From JBBDIX01 sp040880235 (lineage in GTDB: Bacteria; Actinomycetota; Nitriliruptoria; Nitriliruptorales; Nitriliruptoraceae), in assembly GCA_040880235.1 (NCBI GenBank), contig JBBDIX010000011.1, forward strand, positions 1 through 45,694: a stretch of DNA of 45,694 bases. Reading direction: 5' to 3'. The position numbers and the translations under genes were made by a program. Numbering within the stretch: position 1 is the first letter of the stretch; each line of letters starts with the position of its first letter. The notes under the pieces are model-generated. The model ran no database searches and was not told where the DNA came from. It saw only the letters and a program-made list of their open reading frames with translations. This document shows, piece by piece, positions 1-8,338 of the stretch.

Positions 1-403
1 CGAACCGGGAGGCGTTGGGACCGTGGTTGAGTGCCTGGTCCTGCAGCGGGCACTCGCCACCCTTGTCGCACATCGGGCAGTCGAGCGGGTGGTTCATGAG
101 CAGGAACTCGATCGTTCCCTCCTGCCCCCTGCGCGCCATGTCCGAGGTCAGGTGCGTGCGCACGACCATGTCCGGTGCGACCGGCGTGGTACAGGCCATC
201 ATCGGCTTGGGGGCACCCTCGATCTCCACGATGCACTGGCGGCAGGCGCCGACGGGATCGAGCAGCGGGTGGTCACAGAACCGCGGGACGATCGTGCCCA
301 GCCGTTCGGCGGCGCGGATGATCAGCGTCCCGGCGGGGACGGTGATCGCGCGGTCGTCGATGGTGAGGGTGACCGTGTCGACGGTCGGCTCGGTGGCGCT
401 CAC
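1..403 (-). CDS. nuoG: NADH-quinone oxidoreductase subunit G, N-terminal part
   Basis: This is the start of the large peripheral-arm subunit of complex I, which carries the 2Fe-2S N1a/N1b-type and 4Fe-4S clusters between NuoF and the quinone site. Only the first 134 codons are inside the window and the gene continues beyond the left edge. Translation from GTG at 403 gives a 2Fe-2S ferredoxin-like domain with the motif GACRQC and then HPLDCPMCDKGGECPLQ, the hallmark cysteine stretch of NuoG. The GTG lies one base after the nuoF stop codon, so the two genes are almost certainly co-translated. No start further upstream fits the family better. Identification is secure; the C-terminal molybdopterin-like domain cannot be assessed. 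Confidence 0.95.
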   Translation of the reverse strand, partial: MSATEPTVDTVTLTIDDRAITVPAGTLIIRAAERLGTIVPRFCDHPLLDPVGACRQCIVEIEGAPKPMMACTTPVAPDMVVRTHLTSDMARRGQEGTIEFLLMNHPLDCPMCDKGGECPLQDQALNHGPNASRF

Positions 404-404
404 G

Positions 405-1724
405 TCAGGCCCTCCCCGTGACGAGCATGGGCACGTCGCGACGTGGTTCGGTGGCGCCCAGAGGGCACCGCCCGCGGCGGATGTGCTCGACGTAGTCGTC
501 CCGGAAGTACGTCAGGCTGGAGACGATCGGCGAGGTCATCCCGTCTCCGAGCGCGCAGAACACCCGTCCGAAGATGTTCGCGCACAGGTCCTCGAGCAGA
601 TCGAGATCCTCCATGCGCCCGGACCCCGTCTCGATGCGGCGGTAGATCTGCGACAGCCACATGCTGCCCTCGCGACACGGGGTGCACTTGCCGCAGGACT
701 CGTGCTCGTAGAACTGGGTGAAGCGCCAGACGGTGTCGACGACGCACGTCTGGTCCGAGTACAGCATGAGTGCACCCGTGCCGAGCAGGGACCCGGCCTC
801 CTGGATGTCCTCGAACGTGTACGGCAGGTCCACCTGGTCGGCGGGAAGCATCGGCGTCGACGACCCGCCGGGGAACCAGAACCGCAGTGCACGGCCCTCA
901 CGCATCCCGCCGGCGATCTCGATCATGTCGCGGATCGGGGTGCCGAGTGCGACCTCGTAGTTGCCGGGGGCGTTGACCTCCCCGGAGATGGACATGAGCT
1001 TGGGGCCGGGCGACTTCTCCGTGCCCCACTGGCGCCACCAGTCCGCCCCGTGGCGCAGCACGAACGGCACGGCAGCGATCGACTCGACGTTGTTCACGGT
1101 CGTCGGACATCCGAACAGACCGTGCGCCGCCGGGAATGGCGGACGCAGGCGAGGCTGCCCGCGGCGACCCTCGAGCGAGTCGAGCAGGGCCGTCTCCTCC
1201 CCGCAGATGTACGCGCCGGCCCCACGGTGCAGGGTGAGGTCGTAACGCCGACCCGACCCCATGACGTCGGCCCCGAGGTACCCCTTCTCGTACGCCTGGC
1301 GGATGGCCTTCGACAGGGACCTTCCCGCGTGCGCGAACTCGCCCCGCAGGTAGATGTAGCCGTGTTCCGAGTTGAGGGCCACGCCCGCGACGATCATGCC
1401 CTCGATGAGCTGGTGGGGGTCGCGTTCCATCAGCGGCCGGTCCTTGAAGGTCCCCGGCTCGCCCTCGTCGGCGTTGCACACCACGTACACGGGCTTGCCC
1501 GTGCCCTGGGCGACGAACGACCACTTCAGGCCCGTGGGGAACCCGGCACCACCGCGTCCACGGATGCCCGAGGCCTTGACGGCCTCGATGATGTCGGCGG
1601 GCTCCATCTCGAGCGCACGGCGCAGCCCGACGTAGCCGTCGTGCTGTTCGTAGACGTCGATGTCGTCCACACCCGCGATGTCGTACCGGTACGACATCGC
1701 ACTGACGAGTCCGGTGGCACTCAT
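405..1724 (-). CDS. nuoF: NADH-quinone oxidoreductase subunit F (NADH/FMN-binding)
   Basis: NuoF binds NADH and FMN and passes electrons to 4Fe-4S cluster N3 in the peripheral arm of complex I. The 439-residue product has the glycine-rich GRGGAGFPTGLKW segment (residues 56-68), CNADEGEPGTFKDR (83-96), GAGAYICGEETALL (168-181) and ESCGKCTPCREG (342-353). Cys344, Cys347, Cys350 and the later Cys390 are the expected N3 ligands. Length is normal for the family. The start codon overlaps the nuoE stop in an ATGA junction, and the stop is one base from the nuoG start. Gene order A-B-C-D-E-F-G is standard for the 14-subunit enzyme. Confidence 0.97.
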   Translation of the reverse strand: MSATGLVSAMSYRYDIAGVDDIDVYEQHDGYVGLRRALEMEPADIIEAVKASGIRGRGGAGFPTGLKWSFVAQGTGKPVYVVCNADEGEPGTFKDRPLMERDPHQLIEGMIVAGVALNSEHGYIYLRGEFAHAGRSLSKAIRQAYEKGYLGADVMGSGRRYDLTLHRGAGAYICGEETALLDSLEGRRGQPRLRPPFPAAHGLFGCPTTVNNVESIAAVPFVLRHGADWWRQWGTEKSPGPKLMSISGEVNAPGNYEVALGTPIRDMIEIAGGMREGRALRFWFPGGSSTPMLPADQVDLPYTFEDIQEAGSLLGTGALMLYSDQTCVVDTVWRFTQFYEHESCGKCTPCREGSMWLSQIYRRIETGSGRMEDLDLLEDLCANIFGRVFCALGDGMTSPIVSSLTYFRDDYVEHIRRGRCPLGATEPRRDVPMLVTGRA

Positions 1725-2455
1725 GCGTCCGCCCTCCCGCCGACACGTCCGCGCGCCACATCGTCTCGATGCTGCTGGCCGCCGATCCCCAGGCGGTCGC
1801 CGCCCGGGTGGGTCACCGGGAGGTCGGTCTCGCCGGTTCGGTACGCCGGCGGCACGTCGGCGGCGACCTCACGGCGCGCGGCCTCGACCAGGTGGTCGTG
1901 CACGCCGTCGTCGATGCCGGACAGTTCTCGTTCGACCTCGCGGAACGTGCCGGGTGTGTGCCCGGAGATGTTGGACGCCGGCGGGGTGCCCGCCTTCGCT
2001 GCGGCCAACAGCTCGTCGGCCTGGTCGGCGGTCATCGGGCCGTACATCTCGTAGTTGACCTGCACCACCGGTGCAGCGTCACAGATCCCCAGGCACTCGA
2101 CGTGTTCGACCATCACCCCGGCACCGTCACGGTCGACGTGGTCGGGACCGCACGCGGCGACCCACCGATCGTGGATCTCCTGACCACCGGCGATCCGGCA
2201 GGTCGGGTTGGTGCACACACTCAGCAGGTAGTCCCCGAACGCCTCGCGCTTGTACATCGTGTAGAAGGTCGCCACGGCAGCGGCCTCCGCGTGGGACACC
2301 CCGACCATGTCGGCGCAGAACGCGATGCCGTCATCGCCGACGTGGCCCTCCTCGGACTGCACGAGGTGGAGCAACGGCAACAGCGCCGCCCGTGCAACGG
2401 GATACCGCTGCACGAGACGCTCGGCGTCGCGGCGCGTGTCGTCGGACATGGTCAT
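1721..2455 (-). CDS. nuoE: NADH-quinone oxidoreductase subunit E (2Fe-2S)
   Basis: NuoE is the thioredoxin-fold subunit that carries 2Fe-2S cluster N1a next to NuoF. The four expected ligands are Cys81, Cys86, Cys121 and Cys125, in CTNPTC and ECLGICDAAP. The product is 244 residues; beyond about residue 155 it becomes a low-complexity tail, and such tails are common in actinobacterial NuoE. ATG at 2455 is chosen because AGGAG lies 10 bases upstream; a second in-frame ATG at 2449 is possible. The end overlaps nuoF by four bases, and 23 bases separate the start from the nuoD stop. Confidence 0.95.
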   Translation of the reverse strand: MTMSDDTRRDAERLVQRYPVARAALLPLLHLVQSEEGHVGDDGIAFCADMVGVSHAEAAAVATFYTMYKREAFGDYLLSVCTNPTCRIAGGQEIHDRWVAACGPDHVDRDGAGVMVEHVECLGICDAAPVVQVNYEMYGPMTADQADELLAAAKAGTPPASNISGHTPGTFREVERELSGIDDGVHDHLVEAARREVAADVPPAYRTGETDLPVTHPGGDRLGIGGQQHRDDVARGRVGGRADA

Positions 2456-2478
2456 CGGTCAGTGACTCCTGGTGCGGT

Positions 2479-3765
2479 TCAGCGGTCGACGCCACCCATG
2501 ACGGGGTCGATCGACGCGACCACCGCGATGACGTCGGCGACCATGTGGCCTCTGGACATCTCTCGGGCGGCCTGCAGGTTGACGAAGCTGGGCTCGCGTA
2601 CGTGCACGCGGTAGGGCTTGTTCGTACCGGTCGACGTGACGGCGTACCCGAGTTCACCGCGCGGGGACTCGACGGGCACGTACACCTGACCGGCGGGGAC
2701 CGTGAATCCCTGCGTGACCAGCTTGAAGTGGTTGATGAGCGACTCCATCGACTCGCCCATGATGTGACGGATGTACTCCGGATCGTTGCCGACGCCGTCC
2801 GCACCCAGCGACTGCTGTGACGGCCAGGCGATGCGTCGGTCCTCGACCATGACCCGACCGCTGGGCAGCGTGTCGATCGCCTGGCGGATGATGCGCAGCG
2901 ACTGGCGCATCTCCTCGAGCCGGACGAGGAAGCGCGCGTACGAGTCGGCGGTGGACTCGGTGGGCACGTCGAAGTCGTACTGGTCGATGCCGCTGTACGG
3001 CTGGGCACGTCGCAGGTCCCAGGGCACCCCGGCAGCCCGCAGCAGCGGACCCGTGACCCCGAGTTCGATGCACCGCTCCGCGGAGATGACCCCGACCCCC
3101 TCGAGGCGGTCCACCCAGATGGGGTTGTGCAGCAGCAGGTCCTCGTACTCGCCGATCTTCTCCGGCAGCTTGCGCAGCAGCGCCTCGCAGTGCTCGACGA
3201 AGTCGTCGGTCACGTCCTGTGCCAGGCCACCGGGCCGGATGTAGGCGTGGTTCATCCGCAGCCCGGACTGGGACTCGAACAGGTCGAGGATGTGCTCCCG
3301 TTCCCGGAACCCGAACGTCATCATCGTGGTCGAACCGAGTTCCATGCCTCCGGTCGCCAGCCACACGAGGTGGCTCGAGATCCGGTTGAACTCGGTCAGG
3401 ATGACGCGCACGGCACTGGCCCGTTGGGGCACCTCGATGTCGAGCAGCCGTTCCACCGCGAGGCAGTACCCGAGTTCGTTGAACAGCGGCGCGAGGTAGT
3501 CCATGCGCGTGAAGAACGTGCATCCCTGCACCCACGTGCGGTACTCGGCGTTCTTCTCGATCCCGGTGTGCAGGTAGCCGATCACGGGCTTCAGGTCGGT
3601 GACCGTCTCCCCGTCGAGTTCGAGGACGAGACGCAGCACGCCGTGCGTCGACGGGTGCTGGGGACCCATGTTGACCGTGAGGCGGTCCGAGCCGACCGCG
3701 TCGACGACCTCCTCCCAGTCCGCGCCCTCGACGAAGACGTCGTCGGGTGTGGTCGATGCCGTCAT
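2479..3765 (-). CDS. nuoD: NADH-quinone oxidoreductase subunit D (49 kDa)
   Basis: NuoD forms the quinone-binding cavity together with NuoB at the base of the peripheral arm. The 428-residue product carries GPQHPSTHGVLR (34-45) and GYLHTGIEK (63-71), both diagnostic of the 49 kDa subunit, and ends in the conserved DPVMGGVDR. ATG at 3765 is chosen because it overlaps the nuoC stop as ATGA. The reading frame stays open far upstream, but that stretch lies antisense-free inside nuoC and is not NuoD-like. NuoC and NuoD are separate proteins here, not the fused form of enterobacteria. Confidence 0.96.
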   Translation of the reverse strand: MTASTTPDDVFVEGADWEEVVDAVGSDRLTVNMGPQHPSTHGVLRLVLELDGETVTDLKPVIGYLHTGIEKNAEYRTWVQGCTFFTRMDYLAPLFNELGYCLAVERLLDIEVPQRASAVRVILTEFNRISSHLVWLATGGMELGSTTMMTFGFREREHILDLFESQSGLRMNHAYIRPGGLAQDVTDDFVEHCEALLRKLPEKIGEYEDLLLHNPIWVDRLEGVGVISAERCIELGVTGPLLRAAGVPWDLRRAQPYSGIDQYDFDVPTESTADSYARFLVRLEEMRQSLRIIRQAIDTLPSGRVMVEDRRIAWPSQQSLGADGVGNDPEYIRHIMGESMESLINHFKLVTQGFTVPAGQVYVPVESPRGELGYAVTSTGTNKPYRVHVREPSFVNLQAAREMSRGHMVADVIAVVASIDPVMGGVDR

Positions 3766-4397
3766 TCCACCACCTCCCGCAGCATGCGTTCGTCCGGGGG
3801 CGGGATGAACTTCTCGTTCTCGTAGGCGATGTCGACGCCGCCGAGCGGGTAGTCCTTGCGCTGGGGGTGGCCGACCCAGTCGTCGGGCATGAGGATGCGC
3901 GTCAGGTCCGGGTGCCCCTCGAACTCGACCCCGAAGAAGTCGTAGACCTCGCGCTCGTGGAAGTTCGCGGTCTCGAACACACCGGTGACCGACGGCAGAC
4001 GAGGATCGGTGTCGGAAGTCGACGTCACCACCCGCAGCCAGTGGTTGCGCTCCAGCGACCGCAGGACGTAGCCGACCTCGATCGCCCCCACGTCTCGCGA
4101 CACCCGGTGGTCGGGCCACCCGGTGGTCGACGGCTGGCGCTCGACGACGTGCTCCCCAGCGGGCCAGTGCACCGCAGACAGATCCGCGAGCAGCGCGCAC
4201 GAGAGCTGCTCGTCGACCTTGCAGTACGTGAGCAGCTCCACGAGCTGGTCCGGCGTCACGTCGATGATCGGTGACCCGTGCTCGACGCGGGTCACCGCGT
4301 CGGGGAACCGCTGGCGGATGCGATCCGACAGTGCGTCGTGGTCCAGCGCGTCGCCGGACAGGCCGCGACCCGGGGTCGGAACCGTGGCGCCGGTCAT
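3762..4397 (-). CDS. nuoC: NADH-quinone oxidoreductase subunit C (30 kDa)
   Basis: NuoC is the 30 kDa peripheral-arm subunit of complex I. The 211-residue product has the family signature around residues 148-186, including EREVYDFFGVEFEGHPDL, then RILMPDDWVGHPQRKDYPLGG. ATG at 4397 overlaps the nuoB stop as ATGA, and the end overlaps nuoD as ATGA, so C is translationally coupled to both neighbours. It carries no cofactor motifs, as expected for this subunit. Roughly the first 20 residues are variable. Confidence 0.95.
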   Translation of the reverse strand: MTGATVPTPGRGLSGDALDHDALSDRIRQRFPDAVTRVEHGSPIIDVTPDQLVELLTYCKVDEQLSCALLADLSAVHWPAGEHVVERQPSTTGWPDHRVSRDVGAIEVGYVLRSLERNHWLRVVTSTSDTDPRLPSVTGVFETANFHEREVYDFFGVEFEGHPDLTRILMPDDWVGHPQRKDYPLGGVDIAYENEKFIPPPDERMLREVVE

Positions 4398-4882
4398 GAC
4401 CGGGCCCCCTGCTGCTCGAAGGTCTCGTTGCGGATCTTCGCGTGGAGCTGCAGGATCCCGTCCATCAGCATCTCGGGGCGAGGCGGGCAGCCCGGCACGT
4501 ACATGTCGACCGGCACGATGTGGTCGACACCCTGCACGAGCGCGTAGTTGTTGAACATGCCACCGGACGTCGCGCACACGCCCATCGACAGGACCCACTT
4601 GGGGTCGGACATCTGGTCGTGGATCCGCCGCAGGATCGGGGCCATCTTGTTGGACACCCGGCCCGCGACGATCATCAGGTCGGCCTGTCGTGGCGAGGCC
4701 CGGAAGACCTCCATGCCGAAGCGTGACACGTCGTGACGCGGCCCACCGACGGCCATCATCTCGATCGCGCAGCACGCGAGACCGAACGTCGCCGGCCACA
4801 GGGACGTCGACCGGGAGTAGTTGACGAACCGTTCGAGGTTCGTGAGCAGGATCCCGTTGGGGAGCTTCGTCTCTAGTCCCAT
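4394..4882 (-). CDS. nuoB: NADH-quinone oxidoreductase subunit B (cluster N2)
   Basis: NuoB holds 4Fe-4S cluster N2, the last cluster before quinone. The 162-residue product shows the tandem cysteines Cys37-Cys38 (FGLACCAIE) followed by Cys103 (MGVCATSGG) and Cys132 (VPGCPPRPE), the four N2 ligands. ATG at 4882 gives the typical start MGLETKLPNG. It begins 10 bases before the nuoA stop and overlaps nuoC by four bases. Length and motifs are fully canonical. Confidence 0.97.
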   Translation of the reverse strand: MGLETKLPNGILLTNLERFVNYSRSTSLWPATFGLACCAIEMMAVGGPRHDVSRFGMEVFRASPRQADLMIVAGRVSNKMAPILRRIHDQMSDPKWVLSMGVCATSGGMFNNYALVQGVDHIVPVDMYVPGCPPRPEMLMDGILQLHAKIRNETFEQQGARS

Positions 4883-5232
4883 TCGAGGCCTCCCCGGCCG
4901 ATCTCGTAGATGAACGCGACACCGAGCACCCCGATGAACAGCGCCATCTGCCCGAGCCCGAACCATCCGAGCTCGCGGAAGACGACGGCCCACGGGTAGA
5001 GGAACACCGCCTCGATGTCGAACACGAGGAACAGCATCGCCACGAGGTAGAACTTGACCGGGAACCGCACCTCGGGCACGCGGGCGAGCGGTTCGTTGCC
5101 GCACTCGTACGCGGAGAGCTTCGTCGGGTTGGGTGCCCGCGGGCCGACGAGGCTGCTGACCGCCAGGGATCCCACGGCGAACAGCACCGCCAGGCCCGCC
5201 AGGAGCGCGATGGGAAGGAACTCGTTCAGCAC
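4873..5232 (-). CDS. nuoA: NADH-quinone oxidoreductase subunit A
   Basis: NuoA is a small membrane-arm subunit at the junction with the peripheral arm. The 119-residue product has three hydrophobic segments (about 6-27, 62-82 and 92-111), with the conserved YECG (42-45) in the loop and FDIE (71-74) in the second helix. GTG at 5232 is chosen because an AGGAGG sits about 10 bases upstream and the resulting length is normal. It overlaps nuoB by 10 bases. A plausible promoter lies upstream at 5337-5366, so the nuo genes need not depend only on read-through from the upstream reductase gene. Confidence 0.94.
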   Translation of the reverse strand: MLNEFLPIALLAGLAVLFAVGSLAVSSLVGPRAPNPTKLSAYECGNEPLARVPEVRFPVKFYLVAMLFLVFDIEAVFLYPWAVVFRELGWFGLGQMALFIGVLGVAFIYEIGRGGLEWD

Positions 5233-5336
5233 GTGAACACGCCCTCCTGTCCGGTGCCGGTGTCGTCGCCGCCACATGGCGGGGTCGCCGATCGACGGGT
5301 GTGCGCGTCCGCACCCCACGGAGAGCCCGGTGGGCA

Positions 5337-5366
5337 ACCGTAGGGGCCGCTCGACGCGTGTCGCAA
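5337..5366 (-). promoter_or_regulatory. candidate promoter for nuoA
   Basis: Reading on the minus strand, TTGCGA (5366-5361) and TACGGT (5342-5337) are separated by 18 bases. This resembles a housekeeping promoter and would start transcription about 98 bases before the nuoA GTG. It was found by eye only and has no experimental support. Confidence 0.4.
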
Positions 5367-5401
5367 GATGCGCACGGCTCGGTGGGAGGCGACGGTCATG
5401 G

Positions 5402-6682
5402 TCATGCCGCCGGGGCCAGGCGCTGGAGCGTGTTGATGACCACGTCGTGGGCGTCGCTCGGGTGGTCGTCCGTCAGGTGTGCCATCAGCTTCAGCACGAG
5501 TTCCATGAGCGGGCGGATGGGCATGCCGTACTCGGTGCACACGTGCATGACGGTGGGGTTGCCCACGAGTTCCGCGAACACCCGACCCAACGTGAAGTAG
5601 CCACCCCATCGACGCCGCAGCCGCTGGTCGTACGTGTCGAGGATCCTGGTGCTGCGTGCGGCGATCGCGTCGTCGGCCACCTCGGCGGCGAGTGCACCTG
5701 CCTCCATGGCGTAGGAGATGCCCTCGCCGTTGAACGGATTGACCATCCCGCCTGCATCGCCGACGAGCAGCACGCCACGCTGGTGCAGCGGGGTCCGGTT
5801 GAAGCCCATCGGGATCGGGCCCGAACCGATCGGTCCCACACGCCGGTCCTCGGTCGTCTCCCACTCGTCGGCGAGCCCCTCCGCCCACGACGTGAGCATC
5901 TGCCGATAGGCCGTCGACTGGAAGTCCTTCGACGTCGACAGCAACCCGAGCCCGACGTTGATGGTGCCGTCGTCGAGCGGGAACACCCAGCCATAGCCGG
6001 ACAGCAGGCCCCCCGCACCGTCCCGCAGGTCGAGGAACGAGCTGATCCACTCGTCGTCAGAGCGCGAGGACCGGTAGTAGGTGCGCGCGGCGACCGCCAT
6101 CGGGCGGTCCCTCCGACGCTGCGACCCGAGGTGCCGCGCGATCGTCCCGCTGGCTCCGTCGGCGGCGATCACGACGGGAGCACGCACCCGCAACGGGGCA
6201 CCACCCTCGACGAACGCCTCCACGCCGACCACGCGATCGCGCGAGGCGTCGCGCCAGAGCGGCGCGGTGACCCGCGCCCCCTCGATGAAGGTGGCCCCGA
6301 GCGCGGTGGCACGACGCGCGACCGCCTCGTCGAACACCCGTCGGGTCGCGGTGGCGCCCCACGACGGCCAGTCGTCGAGTTCGGGCCACGGCAGTTCCAT
6401 CGCCGTGTGTCCCCCGTGGATCCGCAGTCCACGCTGGGTCGCCCAGCCGTCGACGCGTCCGTGGGCCTCGTCGTCCATGCCGAGCGCGAGCAGTTCACGG
6501 ACCACGCGTGGGGTCAGACCGTCTCCGCACACCTTGTCCCGGGGAAACCGGTCCTTGTCGAGCAGCACCACGTCGCGACCCCGCATCGCCAGGTGTGCCG
6601 CTGCGGCCGCTCCCCCGGGACCGGCGCCGATCACGACGACGTCGGCGTCGATCGGGGCGCCGTGTCCGTTGGTGGCGGGCAT
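5402..6682 (-). CDS. menJ: FAD-dependent geranylgeranyl/menaquinone reductase
   Basis: This flavoprotein belongs to the geranylgeranyl reductase family. Members of this family next to actinobacterial quinone or nuo genes saturate a double bond in the isoprenoid tail of menaquinone; the same function is inferred here. From ATG 6682 the 426 residues contain the FAD dinucleotide motif GAGPGG (19-24), CGDGLTPR (52-59), YGWVFP (230-235) and GDAGGMVNPFNGEGI (308-322). ATG 6682 is preferred because AGGA lies 7-10 bases upstream; an in-frame GTG at 6742 would add 20 disordered residues. The gene sits between menG and nuoA on the same strand. A perfect inverted repeat (6767-6790) lies in its leader. 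Substrate specificity is not proven by sequence. Confidence 0.85.
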   Translation of the reverse strand: MPATNGHGAPIDADVVVIGAGPGGAAAAAHLAMRGRDVVLLDKDRFPRDKVCGDGLTPRVVRELLALGMDDEAHGRVDGWATQRGLRIHGGHTAMELPWPELDDWPSWGATATRRVFDEAVARRATALGATFIEGARVTAPLWRDASRDRVVGVEAFVEGGAPLRVRAPVVIAADGASGTIARHLGSQRRRDRPMAVAARTYYRSSRSDDEWISSFLDLRDGAGGLLSGYGWVFPLDDGTINVGLGLLSTSKDFQSTAYRQMLTSWAEGLADEWETTEDRRVGPIGSGPIPMGFNRTPLHQRGVLLVGDAGGMVNPFNGEGISYAMEAGALAAEVADDAIAARSTRILDTYDQRLRRRWGGYFTLGRVFAELVGNPTVMHVCTEYGMPIRPLMELVLKLMAHLTDDHPSDAHDVVINTLQRLAPAA

Positions 6683-6766
6683 GGTGTCGTCCTGGTGGGC
6701 GATGGTCGTGGTGTGTGCGCGATCGTCACGTGGTGCGGACACGGGCCGCCAGGCGCCCCGTCCGCC

Positions 6767-6790
6767 ACTTCGTGAAAAAATTCACGAAGT
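6767..6790. promoter_or_regulatory. perfect inverted repeat, candidate Rex operator
   Basis: ACTTCGTGAA and TTCACGAAGT form a perfect 10-base inverted repeat around an AAAA centre. Its core, GTGAA-N4-TTCAC, has the spacing of the published actinobacterial Rex operator (TGTGAA-N4-TTCACA) with the outer T/A pair replaced by C/G. It lies at the expected transcription start of the reductase-nuo unit, and a Rex protein is encoded at 30680-31324. A terminator is less likely because no T-tract follows on either strand. Confidence 0.65.
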
Positions 6791-6797
6791 CCGCGTG

Positions 6798-6827
6798 AGT
6801 CTATCCGCGTGCGTCCGGCGCGTGCCA
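6798..6827 (-). promoter_or_regulatory. candidate promoter for the geranylgeranyl reductase-nuo unit
   Basis: On the minus strand TGGCAC (6827-6822) and TAGACT (6803-6798) are 18 bases apart. The predicted start near 6791 falls at the edge of the inverted repeat at 6767-6790, so a bound repressor would block initiation. The -35 match is weak. Confidence 0.4.
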
Positions 6828-6844
6828 TCGGGCGCATCGCGCCG

Positions 6845-7564
6845 TCACTGGCGTACCGCCCGGTGCACGGCGACGATCCCACCGGAGAGGTCGCGCACCC
6901 GCACGTCGTGACACCCGGCCTCGGTCAACCAGTCCGCAACGACCCGCCGGTCCGGCCAGGCCAGGATCGAGTCGGCGAGGTACTGGTAGGCCGGCGCCGA
7001 CGACGACACGAGGCGCGCGACCTGCGGCAGCAGGCCCACCAGGTACCGGCGATAGATCCGACGGAATGTCGGATGCACCGGCGAGGCGAACTCGCACACC
7101 ACGATGCGGCCACCGGGGCGGGTCACCCGTGCGAACTCACGGATCGCCGCCTGCGGGTCGGGCACGTTGCGCAGCCCGAAGCTGATCGTCACGGCATCCA
7201 CCGACGCATCGGGCAGGGGCAGCGCGAGGGCGTCGGCGTTGATCCAGCTGATCCGCCCGTCGCCCCGACGGGCACCAACCTCGAGCATGTTCAGCGACAG
7301 GTCCAGCGCGTACACGTGTTCCGCTCCGCGAGCGACCATCTCCCGGGCGACGTTGCCCGGACCCGACGCGACGTCCAGCACCCGCCTGCCGGCCGGTTGG
7401 GCCGCGGCGGCGGTGACGCGCCGCCACTGTGCGTCCTGCCCCAGCGACAGCACGGTGTTCGCCACGTCGTAGCGCGCAGCGACCCGGTCGAACATGGCCT
7501 GGACCAGTGCGGCGTCCTTGCCCTGGCGACCGGGATCCGGCAATGGCGTCTGACTCGTGTCCAC
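6845..7564 (-). CDS. menG: demethylmenaquinone methyltransferase
   Basis: This SAM-dependent enzyme (UbiE/MenG family) methylates demethylmenaquinone in the last ring-modifying step of menaquinone synthesis. The 239-residue product has the family signature YDVANTVLSLGQDAQWR (32-48), SAM-binding motif I VLDVASGPGN (62-71) and FGLRNVPD (129-136). GTG at 7564 gives a normal length and follows GAGGCCCAGG. Its end is about 160 bases from the geranylgeranyl reductase, with which it may be partly co-transcribed. As the organism makes menaquinone (menB-F are present), menG is the correct name rather than ubiE. Confidence 0.93.
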   Translation of the reverse strand: MDTSQTPLPDPGRQGKDAALVQAMFDRVAARYDVANTVLSLGQDAQWRRVTAAAAQPAGRRVLDVASGPGNVAREMVARGAEHVYALDLSLNMLEVGARRGDGRISWINADALALPLPDASVDAVTISFGLRNVPDPQAAIREFARVTRPGGRIVVCEFASPVHPTFRRIYRRYLVGLLPQVARLVSSSAPAYQYLADSILAWPDRRVVADWLTEAGCHDVRVRDLSGGIVAVHRAVRQ

Positions 7565-7768
7565 CCTGGGCCTCGGAGGGTCGTGGGACCACCGGGAGGT
7601 CCGCACGCGGACCGGCGCACTCCGGCAGTGAGATCGTCGGAGGCTACCTTCACACCTCGCACCCGAGGCCGGCCTCGCGATGAGTTCGGCGTCGCGACGA
7701 ACCCGGCGTCGGCACCAGGGGCCCGGACCGTCGAGCGGCCACACCCGTCGACCCAGGGACCACGCACC

Positions 7769-8338
7769 ATGGCCTCCTCCGACTCCCCGCATCCGGGCGG
7801 GTCGTCACCACCGGTGCCGCCCGACCCGGCGGACGCCGCACTGGTCGACGCCGTCGTCGACGACGAAAAGGCGGACCTCGACCTCGAGGGGCTCGCCACG
7901 GCCACTGGTGCCACGCGCGCCCTGCTGGACGCGGTCAACCGAGCCGGCCTGCTGCGGCCCCACCACGTCGATGCCGACGGCACGGCGCGCTGGTCGCAGG
8001 CCGACGTCGAGGCGGTGCGTGCCGGCATGGTCCTGCTCGACGCGGGCCTGCCGCTGGGCGAACTGCTCACGATCGCCCGCGACACCGATGCCGCGGTCGA
8101 CCAGATTGCCCGGTCCGCGGTCGACGCGTTCCTGCGCTTCGTGCGCGACCCGTCACACGGTTCGTCGCCGTCGGCCGAGGAGGCCGGACAGCGGATGGTC
8201 GACGCCTACCAGCGGATGCTCCCGGCGACCGAGCGGCTGGTCGCCCACCACCTGCGACGGAGACTGCTGGCCGTCGCGACGGAACGCGTGCTCACCGAAC
8301 TCCGCGACGACCAGGACGACGCCGGGGCGTCGGCGTGA
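7769..8338 (+). CDS. MerR-like helix-turn-helix regulator
   Basis: The 189-residue protein has a proline-rich N terminus. A MerR-type reading head follows at about residues 30-90: LEGLATATGATRALLDAV is a helix-turn-helix, then GLLRPHHVDADG resembles the wing, then WSQADVEAVRAGMVLLDAGLPLGELL. Residues 90-180 are helical with no cysteines, so a metal-sensing role is not supported. ATG at 7769 is preceded by CAGGGA. The stop overlaps the menF start as GTGA, so regulator and isochorismate synthase are translationally coupled; control of menaquinone synthesis is a reasonable inference only. The effector is unknown. Confidence 0.7.
   Translation: MASSDSPHPGGSSPPVPPDPADAALVDAVVDDEKADLDLEGLATATGATRALLDAVNRAGLLRPHHVDADGTARWSQADVEAVRAGMVLLDAGLPLGELLTIARDTDAAVDQIARSAVDAFLRFVRDPSHGSSPSAEEAGQRMVDAYQRMLPATERLVAHHLRRRLLAVATERVLTELRDDQDDAGASA

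Noticed and set aside
15..2054. Long plus-strand open frame opposite nuoE, nuoF and nuoG
   Set aside because: It is antisense to well-identified complex I genes and its translation is arginine- and proline-rich low complexity, a by-product of high GC content.
6767..6790. Inverted repeat as a terminator for menG
   Set aside because: There is no T-tract on either flank, and the position relative to the candidate promoter and the Rex-like core fits an operator better.
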